NCBI GenBank assembly: GCA_037954325.1
Contig: JBBMNZ010000014.1
Span: 15,205,956 to 15,269,955, forward strand
Direction: 5' to 3'
Origin: Fistularia commersonii
Taxonomy: Eukaryota > Chordata > Actinopteri > Syngnathiformes > Fistulariidae
DNA: 64,000 bases
A model generated the notes under the pieces. That model was not told the origin of the DNA. It ran no database searches and saw only the letters and a list, made by a program, of their open reading frames with translations. The position numbers and the translations under genes are program-made. Positions within the stretch are counted from its first letter, which is position 1, and each line of letters starts with the position of its first letter. Shown piece by piece: positions 21,015 to 36,000 of the stretch.

Positions 21015-24000
21015 CTGTGGGAAGTAGGAATTCCAGTTACACTGGAGCTACTCCTGCTGATTTTGACGCTGCTTTCTTTTTCAGTTGATCTCATTGATTC
21101 TCTTGCTAAAACTTCCTGGGTATATGTGAAAGCTACCAAAAATGAATGATTTGTAGGGCTCCTTAAGGATTCCTATTGAGCTCACTTCTTATTGCTTTTT
21201 AGATTTAGAGACAGAATAGTGTCTCCCTCAATAATGATGCTCACAACCCACACCTTGAGTATAAAAGGCTGTTCCTCAAAGATGATTGATTTTAATGTCC
21301 TTTTCCACCATTGCACATACTGAATAATCAGTATATTTACTGATTATTCACTGTGCACTCTAATTTTCACAAGTAGCTGTTCTATTTCCGATGCTTTCTG
21401 TAAATTCTACTTTTTGAGAACATTTGAAATAATATTGAAACGGTGTCACAAGAATCTTGATGGTTTTACACGAAGGCGATGTCTTCATTCAACCTGTTTC
21501 AACACCCAAAAATAGTGACAATAAATCACCTGCTAGTCTCTTTAACTTCTTCTGGGCGTCTCTCAGGAGATCCTTTGCTTCATCACGGAGGCTCTCTGCC
21601 TTCTTCTTCGCATCCTGTACAGCCTTGGCTTTGGTACCGACCCGCTGCTGGACCTCATAGTATTTATCTGTCAGCTGGCCATCTAGAATCTGGAAAAAAA
21701 AATTGTTGTGAGTATTTGTTCCTTAAGACCAATGCGCATACTCATGCAGACACACAAACACACGCACCTGCTTGGCTTCGTTCGCCTTGTCTCGTGCCAT
21801 GGTGGCAGTTTCCTCGGCTCTTGCTGCTGCCATGCTGTTGTTGGCACGTTTGGTCTTCAGAGCATGGATCTCCAGCCCCAACGTGCCCAGACGGTCCATG
21901 GCCTCGTTCAGGTTCCTCTCACTGTTAGATGTCTCAGACTCAATCTTCAGGGAGTGAGCAAATGCATATTGATCATTATACAGTAATCTATGCGTATCCC
22001 CATATAATTATTTATATTACAGTATGTTGTTATGACAAGATTATGTGACTGTTTTCATAAGCCAGAAATATTTGCATTATGTTTAACTACATACATATTT
22101 GTAAGTGTTATGTCATTCAGTTACTCCTCCCATTAGATCTCCTCAAAGTAAGTATCAGTGACATGGAAACAGTCAAATTTATAAAATTGAAATACAAATC
22201 TGATTGTGCCTGATTTTTTTTAAAAATGAAATATAGCTCTGTTAAGTGTGCTCCTGCTAGCATGTGGTTCAAGGAGACGGTGGGGCGGGATAATGTTTAC
22301 GTCTTCAACCTACGTAGCAGCTAAATGTTGCCTACCTGTGCCAGTCGGGCCTCGGTCTCCCCGATGTCAGCTCTGGCTCTGGCTATGGCCTTCACTGCAG
22401 ATGTCTGGGCAGTCTGAGCATCTTCCAAGGCCTGTTTCACTGTCTCTGCTGTGGTCTTCACCCCCTCAGCGTTATGCCTTGTGTGGGAGACAGCAAAAGG
22501 TTTAATGTCTATGTACTGGTCATTTCTGAAACCGTACTCTGTCGGACTCTGTTCTGAATACCTGGCCCTCTTGGCATCCAGCAGTAGTCGCTCAGCCCTG
22601 CGTACATCATCCTGCGTCTTTGACAGGATAGCGTCAACACTTGAAAGGCTGCGAACCCGTTCTTTAATTTCATCCGCTAGATGTCTGATCTGAAGGGGCG
22701 AAGCAGGGATCGACAGTTCCAACACATGGTTGGCCACTGCTTCGATACTGTTTGGGTCCGCGCCCTCCTCTAAAAGAAAGTGACACGCATTGAGGTAAGA
22801 AAACCTGAGAACAGCTGCTTACTTCAAAGCATTAAACATGATATCGGTTTGACTCACGAGTGAGGAAATGTCTGATCTGTTTGATGAGGTCTCTGAGGTC
22901 ATTGTTGGAGCGTTCCACTTTGTTTCTAGTTGCTGTAGCTTTATCCAGAGCAGCCTGTGCTCTCCCCTTAGCCTCTTCTGCCTTCGTCTTTGCCTCTGCC
23001 ACCTAAGCCAAATAGATAGAAACAATTACAGTAAAGGACATATAGAACTCATAAATGGCAATATGCCTCCAAAGTGCTTCCTTATGAGGGTAATGGGAAT
23101 TATACTTTGTATATTACAAAACTTGTGAAAGCCTAATTTTCATGCCAAAGAATGCTCAATTTGAAAAACTTTCAACTTTTACTTTCATGAAGAGGGACAG
23201 ACAGACACATTGAACATTAAAATGATACAAACCAAAACACATGCCAAAAAAAGGAAAAGAAAATATAATTTATTGAGTTGCCATACCTTGGTGAGGAGTC
23301 CCGCCACCTCTCCCATCGCGTTGTTAAGCTGTTTGTCTGCATGCTTGGCCCTCTCCAGGGCATTATTAGCCACTGCTACAGCGCCGTTACAGTTCAGGCC
23401 TCCACAGTGTCGAGTCCCCTCGTCGTCACGGCAACCTGCACCCCCACAAGGACTTTCCCCACAAGACGCATCACCTGGGGCACCACAAACCTATTGGAAA
23501 AGATGCACATAGTCTTCTTGGGACGCTCCTAGTTGGCCTTTTCAGCACAGTGTGTCACACTGGAGCAAAAACATTACGAAAATGTACAATGTTGAAAGAG
23601 TATTAAGTATTATAACAGAAAGAAAATAGTTACATATACCATAGAAGAGAGTTTTCATAATTGATTTGACAAATGCTGGAAAGGTATATATACATTCTGA
23701 CAAGAGTTAACACACATTAATGCATTTACTCAAAATGGCAGTCATTCCATTCATTTCAATATACCAGCTAGATATCACGAAGACGAGTTTAAACCTTCTC
23801 ATTGATCTTCTTTATATCCAGGCCCTGTGCTCTGGTGTTCAGTTCTCCTAGTGCACGCTTGTTAGCCGCGTTCTTTCGATTGAAGTCATCCTTTTTGGCT
23901 GCAATGAGGCGTTCCGTGCGACGGCGGGTGTCTGCAGACTGGCTGACTGTGCTGGGTTTGGTGATTGTGGATCGATTGGCACGTCGCTCTGAATCATAGG

Positions 24001-27000
24001 ACTTGTTGTAGGAGCTGCGAATGCTGTCATAAGCGCCTGGGGGCGGCGTGGGGGGGGGGCAGAGCAAGTACATTTTGTATGAGTTGAAATGATACTAGAT
24101 TATATATGGGCATAAATCCAAAAATCTAGATGGATTCAGACAACTGTCCCTAATGTTTTCTTCACTCACCGAGAAAGTTGGAGTTTTTTAAGATGTCCAG
24201 TTGCTGATGTAGCTGCTCTGAAGTGACGTTCAGTTCTTTAGCCTCTCTCTCCAGAGCGCTGAGCTCCTTGCTTGCCTCAGAGTTGCTATCCTGGACGATA
24301 GTGAGGTCTCCTTCAAGTCGATTCAGGGTGTCGGTGGTCTCGCCAATTTGAGCTCTTTGAACAAAAACAAACAATACTTAGACAAAATTCTACTGTGATT
24401 TGGGATTGTACTAGCAAACCTTCTTGTCCCTTTTCTTAATTAGCAAACTTTGCATTCTTAATGAAATCAGACAGACACACAAGTCTGCAGAGTGATCCTC
24501 TTACATTGCATTGGCTTCCACTCTCTTTTGACCGCCACTCTCTTTTTTACCAACACCCTTCTGAAAATCTGAGCTGGGCATTTATCAAAATTGTGAAAAC
24601 AAAAGGAAACAGCAAAGGTATGGAGGGTGACATCATGACACTGAAGTTGTTTTTTTCTAAACATATTTTGCAGAAAAAAACCCGACCCAAGAAGAAGGAT
24701 GATCTTCAAAACAAAACATCGCTATACACTAAACAGTAACACCCTGAAGCAGATGTTTGTCCACCATAAGGACACAAAAATGCACACCTGTGTTTCTGAC
24801 AGAGCTGGAGGAAACCAGTTACTTCAGAAAACAGCTGGCCTAACACAGGAGAACCAGGTGTACAGGTCAGGACTCAGCAGTCTATATACATCTTTAGGAC
24901 AAGGGCCTGGACTTTGTAGACCGAAATGTCTGGATTTCGGCTACAGAGGACACAGGGTTAAAAGGGGTCACCTTGGTCAAAGCGAGTTGATAAATTGCTC
25001 ACCAGAGAAGGCGGCTTTCGAAACGACTTTTCAATAACGTACAGTCCAGCCCTTTGATCAGCCCAAAGGCGTATTAACACCTAGTGACCCTTGAATTCAT
25101 GTAACCATAGGGATTTACATCAAGTGACTCAACCTGCCCCTCACAGTGTTGACATCACCTTGACTAAATGGGTCGACCCCACCCCCATCATCTCAACACA
25201 AATCATGGGTTTACATACCAGAAATTCCTCAAAGTTAATCTGAAGTGAAGATTCCCCTTTGATTCGGGCTTAAAGGCCATTTGTCGTGATATGATTTATC
25301 AGTAAATACAATACCAATGAATTACAGCGACTTTTCACTAAAGGTTGCTTATAGCAAGAGTGAAATTACCGATATCAAGATATGATGGATTCACATCACA
25401 TCATCTTTTTGTAGCTTTATATAAAATTAAAAATGTTTTTTTTTTTTTACAACTGTAAGTACCTAAGGTCTTCAATAAGCTCCATCAAAGTAGCCACGGC
25501 TGCGGCGGTGGCATTGCGTTCATTGACAATTCCCTGGGCTTGAGCCAGTTTCTCTTCTAGATCTTTGAAGGTCTTCTCATAGGGCCCAATGAGCCCTGTC
25601 GTCTGGATCTCATGGGCTCGCTCCGCCAGAGTCTTGGTGCGTACAGCCAGGTCCTGGTAATGACATGAAAGGGTTAAAATATTTACTTTATTAGACACAT
25701 TCACCGCTGACTGACAATCTGACCCACTTGCACTATGCGGTCCCAGTCTCCGAAGCACTGGTGACAAGGTTGGCAATTGGGGAACTGGCCCGAAAAGCCC
25801 CTTGCACACTGGTCGCAGCGAACGCCTGACACCCCCTGCTGGCACACACAGTGGCCTGTCATCCGGTTACACTGAGATGTCTCAATGCCGCGCCAGTCAC
25901 AGTCACAGGCTGGAAGGAGTTGAAGGAGAGAGGAAATTGATGATTTTGTTCAAGTTAAATCCACAGTTACATAAATGACTTAAATTAGACTTAAAGCAAA
26001 GGTTGTAAAGGCAACAGCCAAGTTGGTATTTGCAGCCGAGGGATAAACCCATTCTCATTGGGCAGCTCAAACATTCAGCATCTTCACTGAAGTCCTTTTG
26101 TCTCTTTGCGTGGTCACTGAAGCTCAAATAACATCTGAATATTTCATTTGAATATTTCAAACCTCGACATTGTGTCCTGGGGTCTCCCCAGTAGTTCTCT
26201 TGGCAGTCCGTGCAGGTCTTCCCTCCAAATCCTTCACGGCATTGACACTGACCTGTAAACTGCACCGCAATAAAAGTATGTGGGTTTATTATTTGAATAA
26301 GTGTGAAAACTTTGTCTGGCCAAAGTGTCCTTTACCTCGTTACAGGAGGAGGTGACGGAGTTGTTGGGGTCACAGCCACAGGGTTCACACCCATTTCCAC
26401 TAGCCAGATTCCAGTGATTGGGGGTACAGTGGTCACATGTCAGGCCGATGACGTTGGGAAGGCACTGGCATTGGCCTGTGGCTCGCTGACAAACACAATC
26501 CTCACGCTCCATACACTGGCTGCGCTCAGTGCCCAGGAAGTTACATATACATTCTGAAAGGGAGAGGCAAACGTCAACATCCTGGGGGCATTGTGTTTGT
26601 CTATTTTACTATTATATTGGTTTTTTTCAAACTCAAACCCACTTCTGCAGTTGCGCCGAGAAGCGTCTCCAAAATAGCCGCTCTTACAGATGCCACAATT
26701 GGGACCTTCTGTGTTGTAAAGGCATTTCTTACAGTCTCCCGTCATTTGATCACATGCGTTCACATCTGACATGTCTATATTGTTGTTGCACTGGCACATC
26801 TGGCAACTCCCTCCAGTCTGGGATGGGTTGCCGTAGTAACCTGGGCCACATTCGTTACAGCGGGCACCTGGATAAAGAGTAAACACCAAACAAGAGAGAA
26901 GAATCACAAATGTTTAGCAATATATTTCTGTCATGGTAATATAAAATCTGATTTACACAATGTCCTAATGCAGACAGTTTTATTTTAACTGGTTCATCTT

Positions 27001-30000
27001 GATGGAAGTGCTAACAAAAAGCACCACAAAAGATTGGACAAAGTATTCACATCTGGTGTGTGAAAGAAAGCAACAACAATGGTGAAATGTCTGCTTATCA
27101 AGTAAAAGGTTAGAATTTAAAATTTTGCAAAAGTCACGCAATAAATGTTTTACTTGTAACATCTTCTCTACATGTCCAAAGTATTCATGGTGAAGTCAAG
27201 TCGTCACTCTGAACATTATAATTCAAAATTTTTTTGCTGTTGCAGATGTAAAAGCTACAGGTCAAATAAATGACTGAAGATGATTCTGGGTAATTACAGA
27301 TCATCATAACCTAAATGTAACACCTCCATGCTAGGAGGATGATGTATGAGTTAAACTTTTATGAGATCAGAAAACCAGTTTGTGATGATGACTGTTCCCG
27401 TGCTACTTTGGCTCCCTAAGATTCAATACTGAAAAGTTTATGTCATACTATGAGATTGGATATATCCAGATCTAGATTAGGCCTAAAATCATAAAAAGTG
27501 GTATGCTTTTCCTGCAGAATTCTACTACTACAATTACTACCACTAAACCAACCCTACTACTGCTGCTATTACTACCACTACTACTTAGGTACGTCGGTCA
27601 CCACCACTTGCAACTTCACTTCTGCTCAAAATGTGACTGTAAAAGCAATAAAGGTGGGTGAATCTTCAGTTTTTTTTCGTATATAATATACTGTATACAT
27701 CCAGCATATATGTATGTTACAAAAATGTATGTTTTTTAGTCTGAAATGAATAAAATTTGTTGATGCAAAGTTTTGGGGGGGGCAAGCTGACATCTTCAGC
27801 AAGTTGTTTTTGAGCTGCAAGCAGTGGGATGTGAAAAACATTGCCTATATGAAACCCCCCACTTTGGAGAAGTGGCCAATGTTAGCATGCTTGAATTGTG
27901 TTGTTTCTATGGAGACACTGGAGTTTTGCTGAAGTGAAAGTAATACATGCTTATAGCTCGAGTGTTTTATCTCCCGTGTGAGGCACATAACGCAGCAAAG
28001 ACCGAAACATTAGGCATCTCTGATGGCCTGGAATGAAGACATACTCGGCATATTTGAGACAAGCAGGAAGGAGCACAGGAGATTACAGAACGGAGAAATG
28101 AGAAGGTGGGGAGAGATAAAAGAGTTACAGTACACAGAGTTAGATGACAGAGGAGCATGAAAGATAAAGTAATATGGGGAGTAGAATGAAAGAGGATTCC
28201 AATCAGAAGTTGATTTCCACCAGGGCATTTTTCTGATCCCTCCAGTTTGATCTGTCTTGATTGTCTCAACCCTTTTCCTGATTCCTCTGTGTGTATATAT
28301 CCAGTCTGTGCTTCCTTTTTTCCATTGCTAGCTTTGAGTGCCAGCTATCTGTTCCAAGCTTAAGTCAGGTTGGTGTTTTTTCGGTTCCCCTCTTTTTTGA
28401 CTGCTTTCCTCCACAAGAGGGATTTATTTATGCTCTTTGCCATCATACCTTTTGTCTGTTATGAGTGATTTTTTTGCACCTTTTCAGTCAAGACCATCCA
28501 TCCATCCATTATCTACTGCTTATCCTATACTTAGGGTCACGAGGGATGCTGGAGCCTATCCCAGCTATGATTGGGCAAGAGACGGGCTGCACCCTAGACT
28601 GATAGCCAGTCAATTGCAGGGTCACACATAGAGAAAAACTACCATTCACCCATGAGGGCACTTTTCAGTCATGACTCTTCAAATTTTGTCCCTTTGTCAA
28701 GCTTTTGGGTTTTCAGCTGGCGACGTCGCGACAGAAAGAAAATTGCCAAAATGAAACCAGCCGACTCAGTTCAGAAGGCCTCATGTAGAGCAGGTAGGAT
28801 TTGGAGGGTTGTTTTTTTTTTTTGCTCTTCTCGCCAATCTGGCAGCTTTTGTTGCTCCTTCCTGGCTTCCGAAGTTCCCCCATTGTGAGCGGCCACCTCC
28901 CATAGAGCCACTGACTCCTAGCGGCCCCCTGCCAATGCTACCTTTTGTTAAGGATGACAGTATCTGGAGCCCTGAGTCAAGCTTGCGATGCCCAAAGCCG
29001 CCTACTGTAGTCTCATATCCTAGCACCTTATCCCTGGTCTTTCTAAGAACCCCTGCACCAGGTCACCAGAGCTGCCCCTTTCAATCGTGTGTGGTTGATG
29101 GGGGAGATGCTTTCACATGATGTGGAACGTTATTTGACAGTGGATGAGGAGACTTTTTCTTTCCAGAGTGTGGATTCCTCGATGCCTGGGGACAAGGCTC
29201 GCAGAAATTCTGGCCCACCTTCCAGTTCCCACTCCACCTAACCTGGTTTCCATGAGCTTTTGTTTGGGACATCAGGATCTGTCCCTAGAGGGGAATACTG
29301 CATGACCAGGAAACTTGGTCGACCATCCACTTATTACCTAAGTTTGATTTGTCTCCTCTAAGAGATTTTTCTTTGCATTTTTCCATCTGATTTTTTCTTA
29401 TTACAAGAGATTTTCTTTGCACCTTTTCAAGAATGAATCAGAAATGTTCACCTGGTATAAAGCATTAAAAATTTTATAATATACTGAGCCTTGGAAAGGT
29501 TTGTCATTTGTGGTTTGGGGTTTGTGTTTTGAGCCAGGCTTCACACATGGGTAGGAATGCACTGTGGCACAGAACCATTGATGGGAGGGATGCTGAAGCC
29601 ATCCGTGCGTTGGGGATTTGTGGAACACTGGCGTAGAAAAGGAAGGTATGGAGGTGGAGAAACATTACTCATGCTTATAAATGGTCACACCGGAGCATTT
29701 AGTAATCTCTGTACCAGTAATAAAGGGAGGGGAAGAAACAACAAGTTACCACCTGATGCAAATCTGAAACACTGTCCTCACCTTCTAAAATAATGTCTTT
29801 TCAACAGGCTAGGAGATAGGAGTTTTCTTTGGCTGCTCTGCTTCAAAGCTGCTCCTTCAAACTTTTTTACTAACAGGTCTCATCTGTACCTGTTTAAATT
29901 TTTGGAGCCATTTTCCCCAAAAAGTCACTGCTTTTGCAATTTTGTAATGATTTGTGGTATGATAGATCCTCTAACAGCAGAGTTACTCTATCCTAGTGTA

Positions 30001-33000
30001 ACCTTCTGGGATCACATAACACTGATCTCCAAGATCTTCAGGTACTCATAACTAAAAGTATACAGAAGTATGTATGTATTCTGCGTTTATATACTGTGTA
30101 CGAGAATACTGTTCTGTACTGGATTGGTAATATGTGAGAATATGACTTTTGGGATGCTCCACCTACCTACAAAATGCCATATCTCTAGATGAGCTACGGT
30201 TGACGTCAAATTTTATAACTATTTATGCAAATTTAATAAAGCGAATGTGTTGTCATCTGACACATCAGTTATAATAATAATGTCTTCAACTCAAAAAGGG
30301 CCTTTGCACTGGAAAATGTTCTTGGCAATATATCAATACAGGTTTGTGGGATTGTCCTGATTTATGTGGCTGTGAATTACATTTTTGGCAAATCAAATGC
30401 TTGAAAAGTACCTTGACACTTTTCATCCCAAGAGGAGGGAAAAGTAAGTTGAGAGACAGAGGTAAAAATTCACTTAAGTCATTCTGATTCATGCTCTGCC
30501 TTACATTTGTATGTGGACAGACTTTCAGGGAAATCAGATTGAGTAATGAAGACTCACACAAAAATCATAGTCATGCTGATGAAAGGACAACTGCTGGCTT
30601 TTTTCCGTGTTTTGTTTTGAATTTTTATCATCATTCTAAACAGGATGATCCTCATGATCCTGCTCACCAGGTTGCTCATTATGTCCTACTTTCAGAGCTA
30701 AAGGTATCACAACAATTCTTATTAACTTATTTGGGTTGATCTCAAACATTAAGTTACAGAAGATAAATATTGAAGCAGCAGTTGGAATGGGAAGAATTAT
30801 GTTATTATAACATTACCTGTATAACCCTGATTGCAGTTGCAGATAATTTGTCTGTTATGGTTGTCTTGGTAACAGGATGAAGCAAAATGACGTCCACTGT
30901 TGGGCCCCTCGGGACAAGGACATGGGCGGCACTGACCTCCAGCTGCTTGACCCAGAACTGGGTTACCATAGTAACTGTTTGCACACCTATAGAAAGCAGG
31001 AGAACTTTAAAGTGACAGAGTACAGTCGCAACATCAAAAATGTTTTATGACTGCAATATCAAAAACCATAGTTTATACTTCTGCGGTATGCTTAAGACTT
31101 TGAACTGTCACCTACCACTGTAGCAGCACAAACATCATAAAAGGGTGGAAATGGAAAAAGATTTGGATGTGATGAATTCTATTCAACCCACAATTTATAG
31201 GTAACAAAAGTGCAAGTGCACAAAGTACCCCAATCCTGTAGTGCTGAGGGCAAAACTTGAACAAGTATACAAAATACATCTAGGACCTTTGCTGCATCTC
31301 TCGCTTCTCTTTCATTTCCTGTTCCATCACTCTCCTTCTCATAAAATGCAGCGGAAATATTTATAAAACCTTAACAAAAGCCCTGAAGAATTTCTGTTTC
31401 AGAACCAAAATATACATGCTTGAAGGAAAAAGGAGCAGAGATTTGCCTCACATATTGGACTTACTTAGAGGTGAGGATTCTCAATGGTTTTCAACATTCT
31501 CTTAATAGTCAATCACAATATATGACAAATTAAACCAGTTGTTGATGTCAAGTAAAAACACGGTCCTCGCTCTAGATCTGACTAGAGTCTTGCAGTGAGA
31601 GCAAGACAGATAATATTTAAGCTCATATAAGGTATGACTGTTGGGAAATATAAGGAGAGCCATTCAAGAGAAAATAATTAAGCCCCCAATGAATAAAAGA
31701 ATGTTATGGTGCCCCTGTGCAGAGATGCCTTTTGAAGAAAAAAAAATGAAATCACAAAAGCATGTGAAGATTCTCAGTCATCCAAGTCAGGTTATTATGT
31801 GATAAATCTTGTGATGTCAAGCACCTCCCACCCCTAAGTCAACTAAAATATTGGTTGCAAATTTCTATCCAACAGAGACAACACTGCAGCATCATGTTAT
31901 GAAAAATAAAAATGAATGCTGGATATTTCATATTGACCAAGGCTTTTTGCACATTTGAAAATCTGCAGAAACTCATTGAAAATAAGCATTTTAAGGTAAA
32001 ATGTCTTTCCAGTCTTAATGTCAAAAATATGTTTTAATATTGTGTTTTGTTCATTTCAGAAATATTATCCTCTGCAGCTCCCTTTCCCCATGAGACGTCA
32101 CCTGTCACATTTGTCTCCCCCGGTGTTGCCCCTGCAGTTGATGCATGCTCCGGTCCTCTGGTCGCACTCGTCTGCGTGCCCGTTGCACTGGCAGGGTCTG
32201 CAGCTGGGGAAGCCCCAGTGACCTGCCTGGCATCTGTCACACTGCAGGCCGAACGCTCCGGGCCGGCACCGACACTGGCCTGTGAACTTGTCACAGAGCC
32301 GAGTCACCGAGCCCTCCAGGCTGCAGCTGCAGGCTGGGTAGGGGGGATAGAGATGTAGGGAAGTGGTTTATGGGAGGAGTTTGAGAAAACAAGGGATGGA
32401 ATTTAAAACATACCAAAAGGATGAGAGGTAATAAAACTTGTGGGGGGTTTGGAAGTTGCTATGAGCACTTTGAGGCAGTAGAGGGAGCAATAGCATACTA
32501 CTACACGTGAAATAGCCACAACTGCTTTCCATTCAACAAGTATCAGAAGTTTTGTTTGATTACTTTCAAAGAGGTTTAAAGATAGAATTAAACCTTAACG
32601 GATTGTACTGTTGTACTTCTAAAAATCTCTAACAAGTATTTTCGTGAAAATACAAGACTCAATCAAGTTCAAGAGTCAAAAAAATCTGATTCTCCATCAA
32701 AATATCAAGTTTTCAACTATTTCACAAACTAATGTCTGTCTCACCGATGCACCCAGAGGGTCCAAAGCCATACGTTCCCGGCGCACACTGGTCACACCGG
32801 CGACCAATTACATTGGGTCTGCAGCGGCACTGGCCCCCGCGAACATCGCAAATAAAGCTGGTGGAGCCCTGGGGGTCACAATGACAAGCTGGAGGGAGAA
32901 AACACAGCCACTGAAAACACATCTGGGTGAACTGAAAAGCTGATTACAAATATATCACGTTGACTGCAGTGCCATGATATTAAACCAAATAAGAAAACAT

Positions 33001-36000
33001 TAAGTAAGAACCATAAATGGTTGGATATTCAATTTCTTTCTTAAATTTCTCTTTCAATAATTGCATTAGTAAACAAACCATTTACAAAAGAGCAAACAAA
33101 CCAGGGAAAAATACATTTATTTCATTTACATTTCTATTGACATTCATGATCTAAATTTTACTGAACAATACATATATGTATATAAATATGTGTGTGTGTG
33201 TGTGTGTGCATGTGTGTGTGTGTGTGTGTGTGTGTGGGTGTGTGTGTGTGTGTAACTCCTACTAAGTGAACATTTTTTTAGCTGGAACAATTCAATCATA
33301 TTTTTGATATTTTTGTACTCACGCAAAGCCCCATCATGAATTATGGCTGACATGCTACTGATTAGCTTAGCACAGGTGTCACTCATCAGAGGGCGGGTCA
33401 CACTCCTGGCCCCTTCATGGCAGCGATACCGTTCATAAGCCTGCTTTCTGTTGTTGGAGGCCAGATCTCCTGCATTGAACATCTCCATGGCAGAGTGTCG
33501 CGGCATCAAGGCGATCTGGAGGGATTGTGATAAAAAAGGAGCGAAATATGAAGGTGGAAGAAGAGCTATTTCATGTTTCAGTCTGGGAAGTATTAGGTGG
33601 GATTGGAAAGAATTGATCTTACAGAGTCGACCAGGAGGACAGCATTTGCCGCTCCATTGAGGATGCTGTTTGCATCCTGATAGCGCGTGAACTCAAAACG
33701 GAGTGTGTAGGTCACACCTCTCTCCAGACACAGAGGCTGAGGAGGAACCATGAACCTGAAGAAAAAAACAGTTGGCAAAACCTCACACATCTACTGCATG
33801 TATGTGCTGCATCTGCTGATGTTTGAGCCACAAACCTGGATCCCGCCGGCAGGGAGATGATGAGTCTGTCATCGTCTGGGATGGTGTTCCCGCAGGGGCT
33901 GCTGGTCGGAATTGGGCCCGGGCGGATCAGCGTCACTCGCACCTCCTCCCAGTCCCGTGGCATCTGGATAGAATGCAGTCGAACACAATGGCATTGGACT
34001 GGCTACATGCAAAACGGGTAATCTATAGCACATTAAAAAGCTTACAATGAATGCACATAGTTCATTGCTATAACAAGGCTGCATATGATTAAATCATTAC
34101 TTTTCCATCAGAGATTGTTGAATGAGTTAAAGCCAGGTCTAGTTTCTATGTCTAATACTGTATTCACATGGCTCTAGGAAGGCAGTAGGTGGCAGAATAG
34201 CTTCACTTTCTTGGCAACATGAGTGAAATAATCGGTCTAAATAAACTAAATAAATAAATAAATGAACAGTCTATAGTCACACCATGCCATTTAAATGAAA
34301 CATGCAAATATATATATGTATTAAATATAATGTAAGTATTTCATGTATTGTTATTTATGTCTACTACTGTGGAATACTTCTTGTCATTGCTGTGTCAAAA
34401 TATGGAAAATATACATATACATATATAGGGCCCTGGTTCGATTCTGACAAGGGGACCTTTCTGTGTGGAGTTTGCGCATCCACTGTCCATGTCTCCACAG
34501 CTAGTTTTGGAATTCCGTTACATTGACAAAAATATTCACTTTTTGACATTAATTCAGAAAGTAATGCCTAATTCTATGGTCCTGCTCTTGCCCAATAAAC
34601 CTGCTAACTGCCATCTTCCTCCTCTTAAATAAACTCAGCAGGATGATATGTCCTGAAGAATACACATTACATAAATATGTATTTTCTTGGCAGCGGTGGT
34701 TCATATGGTAATGCAGGTGTCCATCAAATGGGAAGGCTGGCGGTTTGATTTATGGCTCTTCCAGTTTGCATGCCGAAGTGCCCTTTAGCAAGACAGTGAA
34801 CCCAAAGTTGCTTCTGATTGCCTGCTTAGCACCTGGTGGGTTAGCGCCCACCTAGTGATAGCCTGCTAGTGGGTCCATAGTATGTATGTTGACTGTGTCA
34901 TTGTAATGAGTTGTCAAGAATGGTGTCATTCATTCATTCATTCATTCATTTATTATCTATAGTGCTTACCCTGCACTTGTGGGGTGCTGGAGCCTATCCT
35001 AGTTGTCACTGGGCAAGAAGCAAGGTGCACCCTGGACTGATTGCCAGTCAATCACAGGGCCAGATATGGAAACATACAACCATTCACTCTCTCAATCACA
35101 TGTCTCAGGAATTTAGGGTCTGTAGTCAACCGACAGCACGTTTTTGGACTGTGGGAGGAAACCGGAGAACCCTGAGGAAACCCACAACAGGTGGGGGGAA
35201 GGGGGCATGCAAATGTTTGAATCGAACCAGAGACCTTCTTGCTGTGAGGCAGAAGAACTATCTGTTGCCCCACCATACCAACCTTATATCATCTTATTTG
35301 ATTTAAACAATGTTTTTCTTTACTCCTTTTCCCCTCTCCCTCAGAAGGCCCAACCTTTTCCCAGCCACACTTGTAAATAAATCATTTTCTTAATCTGTCC
35401 TGTCTGGTTAAGTAAAAGGTTAAAAAAAATAATACAAAAAATAATAAAAGGCAGTTTAGAGAAAGTGATTCATGCACAGACCTGAGACTCATAGCGGATG
35501 AGTAGATCATACTCCATGGAGTATGGAATGCTACTGATGTGAAACTCCAGGGTCCCCTCTTGGGGTACGCGGGCGAACCCCATGCCCGTCCATGAGGCGG
35601 GGCGACCCAGCTGATGCTCCCTGATCTCCACTGTACAGCCCTGGAAATTTAAAGGGAAACACATTTTTTAAATGAATTTAACAAGTCAGGTACAGCATGC
35701 AGAATGTCATATTGTATCACAGTATCAGAGCATATAGACTTGTATGTGCACCTCTTCAATAACTTTATGGATTAATAGAAAATATATGCATTCAGAAGTT
35801 TAATGTTTATAATGTGTTACAAACTTCTGCCCCACTTTTTTAGATATCAAAGTAAACCTTTCAAGTTGTTTTCAAATGTTTATAACACTAGGCTTCGAAT
35901 CTGAATTCACATCGCTTACCTGGAAAGAGGTTTTAAATTCTTGTTCAATTCGAATCATTCAAAATTCTTCATACGAATGATGCTAGGTGAGCAAATGTTT

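Noticed and set aside
32047..32358. 103-codon plus-strand frame
   Set aside because: Antisense of a lamb2 LE-repeat exon whose cysteine pattern and splice sites are clear.
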